Shown here one piece after another: positions 45,935-57,954 of a stretch of 64,000 nucleotides of DNA. Numbering within the stretch: the stretch's first letter is position 1; each line of letters opens with the position of its first letter. The position numbers and the translations under genes were made by a program. The notes beneath the pieces are model-generated. The model saw nothing but the letters and a program-made list of their open reading frames with translations, had not been told where the DNA came from and did not search any database. Origin of the DNA: Isoetes taiwanensis (taxonomy: Eukaryota; Streptophyta; Lycopodiopsida; Isoetales; Isoetaceae). The stretch spans positions 1-64,000 of the forward strand of contig JAJEKV010000286.1 in NCBI GenBank assembly GCA_021234155.1, given 5' to 3'.

Positions 45935-46330
45935 GCGCCATTGAGGATGAAAGTCACGCCTCCAGTTTTGTCCGTGATACAAAGATATCAGGGGCTCGGT
46001 ATGCTCGGTTAGTTGTGCCCCATCGGGCCTTGCATGAGCTACCCGACACCGCGACCTCTGTAGGCTTGTTGGGATCATTACCTCAGAGGTAATGGATCGC
46101 GGACTTCGGTTATGCCCCGTCCAGACATTAACGGTTTGTACTTGTGATTATGTATATAAGCGTGCGGTATGTGACATCCTTATTGCTACTAAGTTTTTTC
46201 CCGAAAACCCTTGGTGGGTTTTTAATCCTCGGTAGTATCGCGCTGCTGCTCTCTCTTTATACTTGGGTCCCATAGGCCAGTTGGTCTCCGTGGACGATAA
46301 AATCATATTCTATTCTATTCTATTCTTATA
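45935..46330 (+). mobile_element. LINE 3' end with (TATTC)n tail
   Basis: A GC-richer 3' untranslated region ends GGGTCCCATAGGCCAGTTGG, TCTCCGTGGACGATAAAA and a (TATTC)4 microsatellite (about 46308-46327). It shares, in order, TTGGGATCAT, ATGGATCGC, TTTTTTCCC(G/C)(A/C)AAAC, TGGGTCCC and the tail with the element at 57590-57935. Short simple-repeat tails in place of poly(A) are known for several non-LTR retrotransposon clades. 5'-truncated: no coding part remains. Confidence 0.75.
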
Positions 46331-46449
46331 ACTTAAATTGAAGAATTTTTGCAAAGAATGGGATTCTCAATGGGGTGACACGTGTGTGATGTGACATGGC
46401 AATGAAGATGATGTGTATGATGACTTGGCCATTTTTGAGTGATGTCATG

Positions 46450-47864
46450 GGTCAATTTCAATATAAATGCATATAATTTGCATCCTTTAGGCAAATTTTG
46501 ACTTTTAATTGCTTCCTATAGGAATTTTGCACTTTCTCTCATCTTTTGACTTATAGAGAGAGAATTTTGACCCTTGATCATGGGTATGACCAAACCAAGT
46601 GGAAATTTGTGCTTTTACAAGATGGTGATGGCATGCTAAGTGTGTGTAGTGTGAATGACATGTGAAAGAGAAGTTTTGACTAGAAAAAAATCTTCTAGGC
46701 CAATTTGCTTTTAGGAAATGAAAGCTAGGCATGGAATTTAGGTCACATAGGCATGTTTTCATGGCAAAGGATATGGAAGATGGGATGTAGTTATGCCAAG
46801 AACTCAAATGGAAACATCACATACCAAGAACACTTCTAGGGGTCTGCAATTCTTCAAAATTGTGTTGCTTGAATCACCTCCCTTAGCATGCTTGTGTGAT
46901 CTTTGTTGAATGTCCTCACCTTGATCTTCAAATCTCCTCTTCACAATGTGCAAAGATGCATTTTCCTTCAATGAATTGTGCTTGCATATCTGTGTTCAAA
47001 TCAAAGTGTGAGCATGAAAATATCAGAATGTGTCTTGCTCTTCTATGCTGCCATAGCATGGCAGCATCATGCCAAACTAAAAGAACAGGCTAGTCCCCCA
47101 GCCTCTTGTTTTTTGCTTGATGATCAGAATGGAATTCCAGTCAGCTGCCAATGTGGAGGTATGTTTGGCAGCTCAATGGACCTGCAATGGATTGAAAACA
47201 GAGGGTGATGGTAGATTTAAGTATGATATGAATATGATCATGGAAGTAATCTGCAAGTGAACCTGCATGGCAAATGTGATCATTAGTAGATAATATGAGC
47301 TGCTGGATGGAAATGTGACAACAGCCTAATGGATTTGGTGGAAAAGAATGATGATTTGAAGTGTTTTATGTAAATCAAGGGCAACTCTTGTACAGATCAA
47401 TATGGAATGAATGTCTCAGGGTGCACCTGCATGTGACAAAAGATTTATTAGCATAATGAGCTGCTGTTATGGTGGGGATGGCAGTAGGTATAGGGATGAA
47501 AGTGAATGAAGAGAAGTGAATGAATGTGATATGTGTGACTGCAAATCCAGATGCTCCTGCATGGAATTCAGAACTTGAGCAATTTGATTTGAACCTTGAA
47601 TAAGTTAACACCTGCACAAATCTCCTGTTCTTGCATTAGTAGTGGAAACCTCGAATTCAAAAGCTTAATTTATGCAAATACTGGAATTTGAAAGCAAATA
47701 CTACTTACCAAATACTCCTGCATTGTTTTTTGTCTTTTCTTTTTCTTCTTTTTAGCTTTTTTGCAATCTCAGTCAACCAAAAGCAAACTAAACTAGCCTA
47801 CCTATAAATTCTAAATAAACTTTTAACTAAACAAACTTAAGGCAACATGTTGTTGCCAACACCT
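46450..47864. other. Unassigned region 3' of the Ty3 element
   Basis: Frames under 101 codons. Recurrent CCTGCATG(G/T) words (47264, 47429, 47557, 47720) at irregular spacing. This could include the LTR or 3' untranslated part of the Ty3 element, but no matching LTR copy was identified. Confidence 0.3.
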
Positions 47865-47866
47865 TT

Positions 47867-48980
47867 TCATAAGTGTAGGATATTGATAGGATTCAACAAC
47901 TCTCTGCCATCAAGTACATCTCTCAACCAATAAGAATCTTTCCCTGCCTTACCAATAACTTCAAAAAGCCCTTCCCAAAGATTCTCAAACTTAGCTGCTA
48001 TGTCTTCCCTTGCCTTATTCCATTTTAACACCAGCTCACCCAATTTGAGAGTGTCTTGGAGCTTGTGAGCAGCTTTAAATGCTGCTATATCTTTGGCCTT
48101 TTTAATCATAACTGCATTTTCTGCTCCATACCTATGTTCTTCCAGCTGCATCAATCTCACACATCTTTCTTTTAGTGCATCATCCATTTCTAAGTTTATC
48201 TGATATGCCAACCTAAGTGATGGAAGTTCAAGCTCAATTGGCACCACAGATCCTATGCCATAGACCAGACTGAAAGGTGTGTGTTTGGTAGAAGCTTTAA
48301 TGGTAGTCTTGTATGCCCATAATGCATCGTGAAGCTTTAGATGCCAATCTCTTTTAGAAATGCTAATGGTCTTCTTCAAAGCCTTGTTGGTTGGCTCGGC
48401 TTGACCATTACCTTGAGGATAGTATGATGAGCTTTTGGTATGTTTGACTTTTAGAGTAGCTAGTAGTAAGGCAATGGCTTGGCTCATGAACTGACTTCCC
48501 CTATCAGAGATAATTTTAAAAGGGATTCCAAATGAAGCACAGATGTTTTCATGAAGAAATCTTGATGTGGTGTATGTGTTTGCTTCTCTAAGAGGAACTG
48601 CTCAGCCCATTTGGTAAAGTAGTCTGTGGCCACATGAAATTGGACCTATGAAATCAAGTCCCCATGTTTGGAATGGCCCTGGAGAATTTATGGCAGTGAG
48701 AGGGGCTGGTTGCAATGTCCTTTTGCCAAAGATTTGGCATTAATGACAACATTTTATAACATCATAGCAATCTTTGAAAAGAGTGGGCCACAAATATCCT
48801 GACCTCAAGATCTTCTTAGCAGTTGTGTCAGCAGCAAAGTATCCACTACAAATGCCTTCATGGCAAGCCTCAATGATCATTTTTGCTTCTTCAGAATCCA
48901 CACACCTTAGCAACTCTTCCTCTTTGTCAACCTTGCACAATACCTCTCCAATCAATCTGAACTTTTGCACTTCTCCTTGA
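47867..48980 (-). pseudogene. Ty3/gypsy integrase, decayed
   Basis: Minus strand. Zinc-binding N-terminus at about 48970-48740: EACHEGICSGYFAADTTAKK, WPTLFKDCYDVIKCCH (HH-CC). Core (frame changes near 48740-48490): a GLDFIGP-like start, ISDRGSQF near 48510, then SSYYPQGNGQAEPTNKALKK and WHLKLHDALWAYKTT. The C-terminal part reads FENLWEGLFEVIGKAGKDSY, typical of the end of Ty3 integrases. There are stops and shifts in the core. It inserts element cDNA into the genome; here it is inactive. Confidence 0.85.
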
Positions 48981-49149
48981 ATCTCCTTTCCTAGCTACTT
49001 AAGTCTTTTGGGAACTCATTGTTTTCAAGATAATTCCTAATATCTATTTGCCAGTCCAAGTTTTTTTGCATGAAAAGCAACCAAGTTAGTAACACAATCA
49101 ACATCATTTAATCCTTCTTGATCCCCGTGCTCAAACAGAACATAGGGCA

Positions 49150-50200
49150 AATAAGAGCTGGGATTTTCAACTAAGTTCACAACTTTGACTGTAATGTTGT
49201 AAGCCTGGACTTTACAAGCCCATCTACATAACTTGGCTTTAGGCTATTTTTTTGCAAAAAGGAGAGATAAGGGGTTTTGCCTCATGTAGACTTGAGTTTG
49301 GTTATCTTGAAGCAGATGACCTTGTCTCTCTATCAGGAACATTGATGTAGTTGCACTCTTCTCCAGTCTGGGGTATCTTAACTCAGTATCAGACCACATT
49401 TTGCTGGCAAAAGCAATAACATGGTCTTCTTGCAGCAATGCCACACCAATTTCCCTTTTAGTGACACTAATATAGGCTTTGAAAGTCCTTTCTAAGTCTG
49501 GAGGCTTTAGCAGAATAGAATGGCAGATAGCATTGATGATTTTATCAAAGGATTCTTGACACTCTTCATTCCAATCAACCAAAATGTGCTTGCTTTTATT
49601 CTTAGAAAGTTTTCCAACCTTTGTGAGGTTAGAAATTGGATTTATAGTGTGTGAGAAATGAGGGACATACATTCTCAAAAAACTAGTCATTCCCATGAAA
49701 CTTTTTACCTGTTTGAGTGTTTTGGGAGGAGCAAGCTTCTTCAAAGCATCAATTTTAGCTTCTGCTACCTGAATGCCTTTTGTAGATACTTCATGTCCCA
49801 GCAAATCTCCTCTTGAGCACAGAAAAATACATTTCTTTGGGTTTAGGCTGACACCTCCTTTTCTGCATAAGGCAAATAACTTTGTTAGAAAGTCAAAATG
49901 GTCTTTGAAAGAGGTACCTAAACAAAGATCATCCAAGAAGACATGAAATGCAGTTGGGGACATATCCGTGAAAATGGTATCCATGGCCCTTTGGAAGATT
50001 GGGCTGATCTTCCTCCTTTATGCATATTTGATTGAAACCTGAGAAACCATCTAAGAAAGAATATATTTCTTTACCTGCAACAACATGTAAAACTTCTTCC
50101 AAAAAAGGCAAAGGGTAGCAATCTTTAATGGTGGCTTTATTCAAGTCCCTATAGTCAAGAGTTGTTGCAAGTCTTTTTTCTCCAAGTCTTCTTCTTGAAT
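49150..50200 (-). pseudogene. Ty3/gypsy reverse transcriptase and RNase H, decayed
   Basis: Minus strand. RT starts at LDYRDLNKATIKDCYPLPF (about 50160), then FLDGFSGFNQI. About 35 residues are then missing: EEDQP jumps directly to the QRAMDTIFTDM block (about 49990). The active-site box follows as VFLDDLCLGTS (D-D present, Tyr replaced by Phe), then GGVSLNPKKCIFLCSRG, LLGHEVSTKGIQV and KSFMGMTSFLRMYVPHFSH. The connection/RNase H follows (LKPPDLERTFKAYISVTKRE, GVALLQEDHVIAFASKMWS) and is eroded after 49250. Protease and gag are not seen upstream. Confidence 0.82.
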
Positions 50201-50502
50201 TGCTCCCTCAGCTAACTGCCCAAGCAGAACACTTTTGCATAATGCATCAGCTTCACCATTCTGCTCCCTTGGCACGTGACGTAGTCTCCAAGTCTTAATT
50301 CTCCCATAGCTTGGTCCCTAAGTAATATCGTGTCTTCATTTTTGGCCTGGTACTCCCCCAATATTTGCCTGCAAACAAGCTCAGAATCTCCAAAGATAAC
50401 AATTTCATTAATATTCAAATTCTTTGCTTCTTGAAGACCTGCTATCATAGCCTCATTAGAGGTAATTTGAGATCTCCTTTTGTCCCCATAAGAATCCTCC
50501 AA
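50200..50502 (-). pseudogene. Additional (archaeal-type) RNase H domain, out of place
   Basis: Minus-strand reading: QITSNEAMIAGLQEAKNLNI, NEIVIFGDSELVCRQILGEY, then, in a shifted frame, HVPREQNGEADAL. This is the RNase HI pattern with E, GDSELV and the H-V-P-R...AD end, as in the second RNase H of Tat-lineage Ty3 elements. In that lineage it lies between the RT-linked RNase H and integrase; here it is 5' of the RT and fused directly to mid-RT sequence at about 50200. Confidence 0.75.
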
Positions 50503-50519
50503 TAGAATGAGTACTCTAC

Positions 50520-52809
50520 ATCAAACTGCAATTAATGCAGCATTAACAACTTCATTGCTGTCGTTTTTTCCCTATAACTTTTGATCTACTCATGAAAATG
50601 CTGCGGCGTTTGTTGCATTAGATGCAGAATGAAAAGATCTTTCAAGTGATATATGGTTATGATGTATTTCAATACAAGCCATATGTGTTAACCTTAAAAA
50701 ATATGGTTTTTTGCTTTTTTCTTATATATTTACATCCCAAAAGATATAACAATGGGTTGTCATTAGAAAGATCTTGAGGAGACGAATCCATTGCCATAAA
50801 TAGTGTTCGAATCGGAGTTTTTGATCAAAAGTTATAGTAGAAAAATGACACTGCAAAAGTTAGTTAGAACTGCATTAATTACTGCTGCCACATAATACTG
50901 GAATAAAATACACTGGAGCTCTTCTCTTATTGGACAGTTTAAAAAGCTGATGTGGCTTTTTAAGCATCCCTTAATGGGACAAAATGAGATCTCAAATTAC
51001 CTCTAATGTATATTCTGCCATATTTGAGGTTGCATTAGGAAAAATTCTGCCATCTTTAAGAATAGCAGCAGAGGAAGCCACACTCAATCTTTTAGAAACA
51101 CCACCATCAAACCATAAGTGCGATTTATCTGCGTTTTGAGATTAGCAGATAAATCCACTTCTTGAGGCTAGTTGAGGGAGTCCCCCTTGGAGTATTTACA
51201 GCCTTGTTGTATTCCTCCCATTTTCGTCAGTCGTCTTTGAGCCTCCTCCTTTGTAGTTGCATGGAGGCGCTTTGTAATTTTCTTAGGCGCTCTCTTCTTG
51301 AGCCGCCTTTGACTGCCTTTTGGATCACTTGTCCCCTCTGGGCTAATTTGTTGAATATGGATTTTCTTGTGTTTTGCCAAAGTTCGTTTGGTCTAGCATA
51401 GGATTTTTCGAAGCTACCATTTTATTGTACCTTTAATCTCTTCCCTAACGATTTCAGAGTCTCGAAGGCACATGCTTCAGGCTAAGGTGATGTTCTTAAC
51501 AGTTTGGTTCGTATCTTTTTGGGCGAATCAAGAGTCTAGTTCCTGCGAGCAGGCTGGGTTTGGATTGCTCACAATGTTCAAGACTTCCTTTGTCGCTTCA
51601 CATCTTCAACATATCTGATTTGCAACTTTCTGGACTCCACAATCTACTCAGGTGCTAACTTTCGGTTTATTTTCCTCAGTTGCTTTGCATAAGCCAGCTT
51701 TGAACCTAGTTCATGTCGGCTGCCATTAGTATAGCTTATGTGTGTTGCACCTGTCAGAAGCTTGTCTGCTATCTTTTTGGATCCACGATTTCACTGTGGA
51801 TGCCAGCCACATTGATTTTTCTCAACTTGTGACATCCATAGCTTTCTCTGTCAGCGGTGCTACAACCTCACCAAGGTATTTGCTGTTTATATGCTCCAGT
51901 GCTCAAGATACTAAGTTGTAGCTGTCAATATGTGGTCGGTTGACGAGATTGTCTTTTAAGTTGCAAGAGATGTGTTCAAAACGAAGCTAAGTGTTATCCC
52001 TGTAGTTCTGTTCTTGATTTTCGTCATCTGTTCGTACACTTCCAATTCCTCCTCTCATTTTTGTTAGATTCCCTATATATTTGATAGATATAACCTTGCT
52101 TGTTGAAATTACTGTAGTTAGTTATTTAATCTATCAGACCACTTTAGCTATAGATTTATGCAACATATTCCCATCTACCTTATGCCTTGGAATGCACCTC
52201 TCTATAGGTCTTCAGCAATGCAGTATTGTTGTATAGAGAAATGTTGCTTACTGCAGATAGATTAGTGGCTCACAACAGGATATGAATTTGGTTATTTGCC
52301 TGAACTGTTTTGCTGCATTGTCAAAGCAATACGACATCGCTGATAAAAGCAGAAGCCTAAGATGATATTTAGAGGACATTATGTAAGCGAGATAAGGAGA
52401 TAAGGTAAGGTAAGCCAAGTATGCTGCTCTTTCTCAGAAAGATGGAATGTGGTCTTACTTGTCCACAGCCTTTAACATTACTTGTTCTAGTCTATTTTGC
52501 CGATTACTTTCTAATCTAGATTCTGGCTGGAAGTAGAATAGTGGTGGATCTTATCTATTTGGTTGGATTGACATTTATACTTATGTAATTTGATATGAAC
52601 TAATTTTGTTGAGATCCAAGCTATTTAAGCTAAATTGCAGCTTTTTAGTCGTGTTTCTGTTTTGTGCATTGCCTTCAATTCATTTTGCATGGAGAAATTT
52701 TTGCATTCTGGTGTAGTATCCTTGTGTTTCTAACTTCAGTCTTCCAGTTCCCTTTGCTTTCTCATTTTTTCTAGTGCAACATGCAAGAGTTCATCAAGAC
52801 CAAAGATGA
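50520..52809. other. Unassigned region
   Basis: No recognised gene. 51168-51400 is GC-richer, with a Lys/Arg/Gln-rich minus-strand frame of 70 codons (KGSQRRLKKRAPKKITKRL), possibly the end of a gag or a chance basic frame. The rest is AT-rich with short frames. Confidence 0.3.
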
Positions 52810-54512
52810 ACATTTGAGCACAGATTTCATGCAACGATGGTCAGAGGAATATATTTGTGACTAAGCTGGATCAGTTCAGCATTGTTGGGCATGCATCAAG
52901 GTCCTATTGTTGTCGACCTATTGTTGTTGTGAAATGTCAAGTGCAGGGTTGTCTTTTTTCTTCCCTTCTATTTCACGCCACACTATAGATGTTGGCAGGG
53001 ATGCTTTTATTTATTTTTTCAATGCAATTTATATAGGGGCCAAAGCATGGAGCTGGGGGGCAATTTTGCGCTAGTAAAGCACCCACTAAGCACCTAGAGT
53101 TGAAAATTTTACTTATTTTTATCGTTTTTTCTGTAACTCCGTTGAGGCTAAAATTTTGTATTCTAAGGCGTAATGTTAATGCATTTCAGAAAAAAATATC
53201 AAAAAAAATAAAAGAAAAATATTTTTTTAAAAATACAAAGAAAATGTTCCCAGAAAGCACCCCCTAAGCACCATGTGTCGCTGACATAAAAAGTGTCCCC
53301 CACCTCTATGCTTTGACCCATAGAATGGTTGGCGAATGTAAAAAAGAATAAGATTAATTTTAATGGCGAATATATCAAATAATCCATCTCTTTTCATCAG
53401 CATTTGGCGTATTTGAAGCTTTATAATTCAAAACTATAGGCAAGTACATTTATAACTTATGCTCAAAGTAGAAATGGGTTTGAATTCAAGGCATAAAAAT
53501 GGAAGTCTTTATGGAGGAAATCTAGTATTTCTAGGTCATCTATTCAATTCTAAAACCAAATTGATCCCATGAAATACATTACCTGCAAATGCAACAAGGA
53601 AGATTCTATCAAGTCACACAAATCTTAAGGAATAACTTGCAGACAATCTTGTGATGCTCAAAAGCCAGTGTTTGTATAAATGAGGATGAATACTAGATTT
53701 TTAGTCACAAGCTATAGAATTGGGGGCGAATGCACTGCTGTCCTAGCAATTATATGGCGAATGTCCTCTTGGAAGGACAACTTTGTATCAACTCAGGGTG
53801 AATATTCTAATAAAAAATATGATACGTAACCTACTAAACATTCGTAGGAAATTTTTGAAAATCCTTAAAAATTCGTCTTTTGCGAATATTCGCCACTAAA
53901 AACATCACTGGATGTTGGGGTTTTGTTTTCTCATTTTCCACAATCTTTCTTGTTAGTAATGGGTCATCTTTCCAATTGTATTCTTGACACATTGGGTTTC
54001 GTTTGCTGAATTGTCACATTCTGAAATGTCGTCATGTACTAGTTTGGATTGTCTTTCCAATTCTATTCCCGATTTAGACATTACAATCACGTATATTCTT
54101 GTTCATATGCTTGGTCATTTGCTTGCATATTTTGAGAGTTTGCAACTTCTTCGAGTATTAACTTACATCCTGGATATGGAGTCCCTACTCACCAAATTTT
54201 CACATAAGCTATTCCTCATTCTCTAGATGGCTTGGGGTATTCAAACTCCTTTTTGGTATTATGATTTAGTTCTTGTAGCAATGATGGTAGTTCAACTAGC
54301 TATTCAATGAAGATTCTATAGAGGTAGGTGCCAACAATCATTTGGAACTTCATTAATTATTTGGAACTGGAACCAAGGCGTGCAAAGGTGTCCCGCTAAA
54401 GTCGTTGGAGGAGAAGCTTCTTGATTCGAAGTATTTCTACTTTTTGGTTGGATTGGTGACATTTACAAATTTGAGGCCTCTTGGCTCCGAGGTATTTTTA
54501 CTTTATAAGTTC
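52810..54512 (+). repeat. 1.7-kb direct duplication, copy A
   Basis: Matches 61261-62970 from ACATTTGAGCACAGATTTC to CTTTATAAGTTC with only scattered substitutions and small indels (for example at 53125-53145, 53335, 53395-53412, 53743). Short frames inside (53199-53387 minus, 53984-54226 plus) are the same in both copies and show no domain. The word GGCGAAT recurs several times at 53330-53760, and GCGAATATTCGC (53882-53893) is a perfect palindrome. Identity of the element unknown. Confidence 0.92.
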
Positions 54513-55686
54513 ACAGATAACCGCAAAACGGTTCATCATGTCCGAAGTTCATAACCATCTAGTCCGATCACAGTTAGGGCTAATGGCCTGATGCCAACTT
54601 GCTTCTAGACGTGTCTTCCTTGCCGAAATCATAGCTCAGATCTTCCATTGCCGTGCCCATGCCGCCAAAAATAGGAGATGGATAACCTGAGAGTCCCCAT
54701 AATTGAATTTCGTGGTAAAGGCCATGGCCCGATTTTTGGAATATCATGAAAATTTTCCGCCAAAGACCCCAACCCCAAACCTTAGAAAACTAACTTAAAA
54801 AAAATCTAAAAAGTTTTTCTCTAGATTGGAGAAACCAAATTTAAAAAATAGATTGATGACATCAAGTGCTTGAAATGCTAAAGGATATAGTATCCTGCAA
54901 CCTCCATTACATTAAAGTAAAAACAGGCAGAGACTGCAGAAGATGTAGAGGCAGCCTTATCTTACCGACATATCGTTTTTTTCCACAAGCATTGATGTGA
55001 AATTATTCAGATCTAATGAATGATTTATTTTAGATCTACAAAATGATATTAATTAAGGTGGCTTAATTTAGATGAGAGTGCATGAGATGGCTTATCACGT
55101 GGACCTCTATTTAGACAAGCCTACTAAAAATTGAAGAGCGAAATTTGAATATCTGATTTGAAAAAAACCCAAGGGAAGCCAAATTTTTTATCTCAATCCT
55201 ACAGCTAAATTCGCCAGATTCTCTTCCAAATTCTTTGTATCTTCATTATATTTTGTTAACCATTAGATTCATGGAAAGAATAATATTTTGATTAGGACCA
55301 ACCAAAATTATCAAAACTTGTTGAGTGAAAATCTCGTGGTTCAATATTTTTTCCCATTAATATTGTCCTGATTAATGACTCTTTTTTTTCTATCCTAGTG
55401 CACCTATAAGATCTAAAATAATTCATAACTGCAAAATGCATCTTAAAAGAGATATGATACTATGGTGAATGACTCCCTAATCAAGAATGACTAAGTTGAA
55501 GAATGCCCATAGGAAAGGACGATGTTAAATTGTTTAGAAGAATCATTCATATTATTTGGAAGCTGGAGGAGCTAGTAGTAGCTTAGTCATACATACTTCC
55601 CATGAAAGAAAAAAATGAAATATATGTAGAAAGGGACAAGAAAAAGCATGGGAGTAACTTATATAATAAGGACCATGCACGAAGAG
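54513..55686. other. Unassigned region
   Basis: AT-rich; no frame or repeat recognised. Confidence 0.35.
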
Positions 55687-56509
55687 CTAGTTAGAAGGTT
55701 GGTTATCACCGGACTCCTGTAGTTTTTGACGCTGGAGGCCAGCATCCTCAGCCATTTTCTTCCAGTCGATGGTGGTAGTGTATATGTCGGCCAGTCGTTG
55801 GGCTTCTTCATAGTCGATTTCATAGCCGATGGCGCTTCTAGTAGAGTCGCTCATGGTGACAAGTGTCTCACCCTCATGGCCCCATTTCTCTATCCAATAC
55901 ATCATGTCATGTTCCAAGGTGGATCCGTCTGTGGCTCCTGTGAAGATGGGCCGCATGTTCAATTCATCAATCAGAACCTCTTCTGAGTTGCTTGGATTGG
56001 GGGCGAACCCTTCTGCAGAAAGCTTGCCTCCATAACGACAGGTGGTATATTTTCCAAGCGATTTCTTTTGTTCTATTCAACCAAAACAGATTTATTAACG
56101 ATAGCTTAACAGGTTGAGAACATAAGTACGCCAGAGTGAGTAACTTAAGTTACCCGGTTTGATTTCTACGAACCCCTCCTCTTGTTGGAGCTTATTAGTA
56201 ATGAAGATGGTGATCTTTGGTGGCAAAGCCCAATGCATCTGCAGCGATGGTATAACCAGCGAGGGTGGATGCAAGGGAGGTGATGGCTGCAAGGGTCTTT
56301 GGTTGACACTCCAAACACTTCCACAACCCCATTAGCAACCAATGCGGCAGAGAATCTCGCACCCATCCCAAAGTGATCGCCAAAACACGCCCTTTGCTCC
56401 TATCACTCCAAGAACTATGTTCGCAATAGATAGAAACTGCCTCATCTGGCCCAACTTTCACTTGATACACATCACTCGTGTTGTTGTAGACTGAAAGATA
56501 GGAACCCAT
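55687..56509 (-). CDS. Small uncharacterised protein, two exons, frame-broken in this sequence
   Basis: Exon 1 starts at 56509 (MGSYLSVYNNTSDVYQVKVG) and includes a Ala/Leu-rich hydrophobic stretch (LAAITSLASTLAGYTIAADA). The intron 56153-56074 (80 bases, GTAACT...GAATAG) joins exon 1 in frame to exon 2 (KSLGKYTTCRYGGKLSAEGF to NQPSN, stop at 55687). Exon 2 is fully open. Exon 1 needs three one-base corrections, each in a short homopolymer: a G-run near 56368 and AAAG at about 56299 and 56218. Corrected length would be roughly 240-250 residues. The hydrophobic part may be membrane-associated. I recall similar uncharacterised plant proteins but cannot name a family. It is either a recent pseudogene or a live gene with consensus errors. 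Confidence 0.6.
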
Positions 56510-56550
56510 ATTCCCTGCTTCTTCTGCTTTCCATTCATAACTCCTTCGTC

Positions 56551-56560
56551 TATTTATGCT
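56551..56560 (-). promoter_or_regulatory. TATA-like box for the 56.5 kb gene
   Basis: The minus strand reads AGCATAAATAG about 45 bases upstream of the ATG at 56509, a plausible TATA element and short leader. Confidence 0.4.
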
Positions 56561-56871
56561 ATAAGTTCCACATACATTTTGCTAACTCAGCATTATCCTA
56601 TTGTCTTTTTTTTTTTTTTTCTTTTTTTCCCCTTAATGATAGGTTAGTTTTAGCATCTTCTGGCCTATCTAGATATCTAATAGCTATAATTTTTATTTTT
56701 TTCTTGCAAAGGACAAAACTTTTCTGCATTTCACGTGGAGCATTGTTGTAGACTTTTGGAAGGATGCAATCATAGAAAAAATGAACAACAGATATAAAGA
56801 ACGCACTTAGAGATAGATATGGATTGCATCCAAGTAAGAAAATCTCGCTATCTACAATTATTTTTCCATGC

Positions 56872-57110
56872 ACATACTTTCTTGTTGCTCCATCATTTTC
56901 ATCTTCTTTATTTCATTCATTTGTATTTTGTTTACGTACTTTATATACTACATTGGCAGCATCGTCAACGATGCACTTATTGTTGAATGAACATACTTTC
57001 TTGTTGCCCCATCATTTTCATCTTCTTCATTTCATTCACTTGTATTTTGTTTACGTCCTTTATATGCTACATTGGCACCATCGTCAATGATGCACTTATT
57101 GTTTTGTTGT
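56872..57110. repeat. 119-bp tandem duplication
   Basis: ACATACTTTCTTGTTGC(T/C)CC at 56872 recurs at 56991. Both copies run through TCATTTTCATCTTCTT to GATGCACTTATTGTT with few changes. The 88-codon frame across it is not a gene. Confidence 0.92.
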
Positions 57111-57199
57111 CCCATATGCTTTATTTCATTCATTTGCATTATATTATCTGGTGGGAAAAGAGAGCGCAGTTGCTAATTAGATGGAATGTGCAGGAGTAT

Positions 57200-57935
57200 A
57201 GGTGCATCTGAGTTCAAACAAAAGCAGATCGCCACAGTCTCAAACAATATCTTGACACATGCTTCCTCAACAAGCTATGGAATGCTAGCACCCCTGAACA
57301 GGTCAAGATGGCACATTATCAACGCCACATAAATCCCATGTTGGGGTGCGGCCCGCAATGCTACCTGCGCACTCATCTACCCATGAAAAAGCGCAGATCC
57401 ATCACCTTTATCCCCAAGGTGCACACCATCTCCGGATTGAGACGGGGAGATGGATTGGGGAGCCGCGTCAGGAGAGGCTTCGTCAATGCTGCCAGGTTGG
57501 AGCTATGGAAGAGAATGCCACACCCTTCAGAGTTGTCCGACATATGATGCATTCGGATATGCTATGCTGAGCTGCTCCATCCTGGACAGCACCTGCATGA
57601 GATGCTGAGCACGAGCTCGGTATGAAGGTTGGGATCATACCTTCAAGAGATCATGGATCGCCGAGACCAGCTCGGCCCTCGGGCACTTACCTGATACGTG
57701 TACATATTTCTTTCCCTCGTGATATATAATTGTATTTGTATTTGTATTTGTACAGTTTGACAGCAAACCTATTCCTGTCACGGTTTTTTCCCCAAACAAC
57801 TCTTCGGGGCAGGGAGGGGTTTTTTAACCCAGACAGTAATACTCTTGCTGCACCTCTTGTTTGGGTCCCTTAGACCAATTGGTCTCCGTACACGATAAAA
57901 ACTCTATTTTATTCTATTCTATTCTATTTTATATG
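57200..57935 (+). mobile_element. LINE 3' portion: ORF2 C-terminus, 3' UTR and (TATTC)n tail
   Basis: Coding remnant: KLWNASTPEQVKMAHYQRHI (about 57270); the frame shifts, then HHLRIETGRWIGEPRQERL, RQCCQVGAMEEN, and in the next frame ECHTLQSCPTYDAFGY: the C-x-C...H...C pattern at the end of non-LTR ORF2 proteins. The 3' UTR follows (57590-57895), homologous to 45935-46330, ending GGGTCCCTTAGACCAATTGG, TCTCCGTACACGATAAAA and a (TATTC)-like tail (57905-57930). 5'-truncated. Confidence 0.78.
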
Positions 57936-57954
57936 TACTTAATATTTTGTTTAT

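Noticed and set aside
53199-54226. Frames of 62 and 80 codons conserved between the two 1.7 kb copies (also 61653-61841 and 62442-62684)
   Set aside because: They are identical because the DNA was duplicated recently; no domain, and low-complexity Phe/Lys runs.
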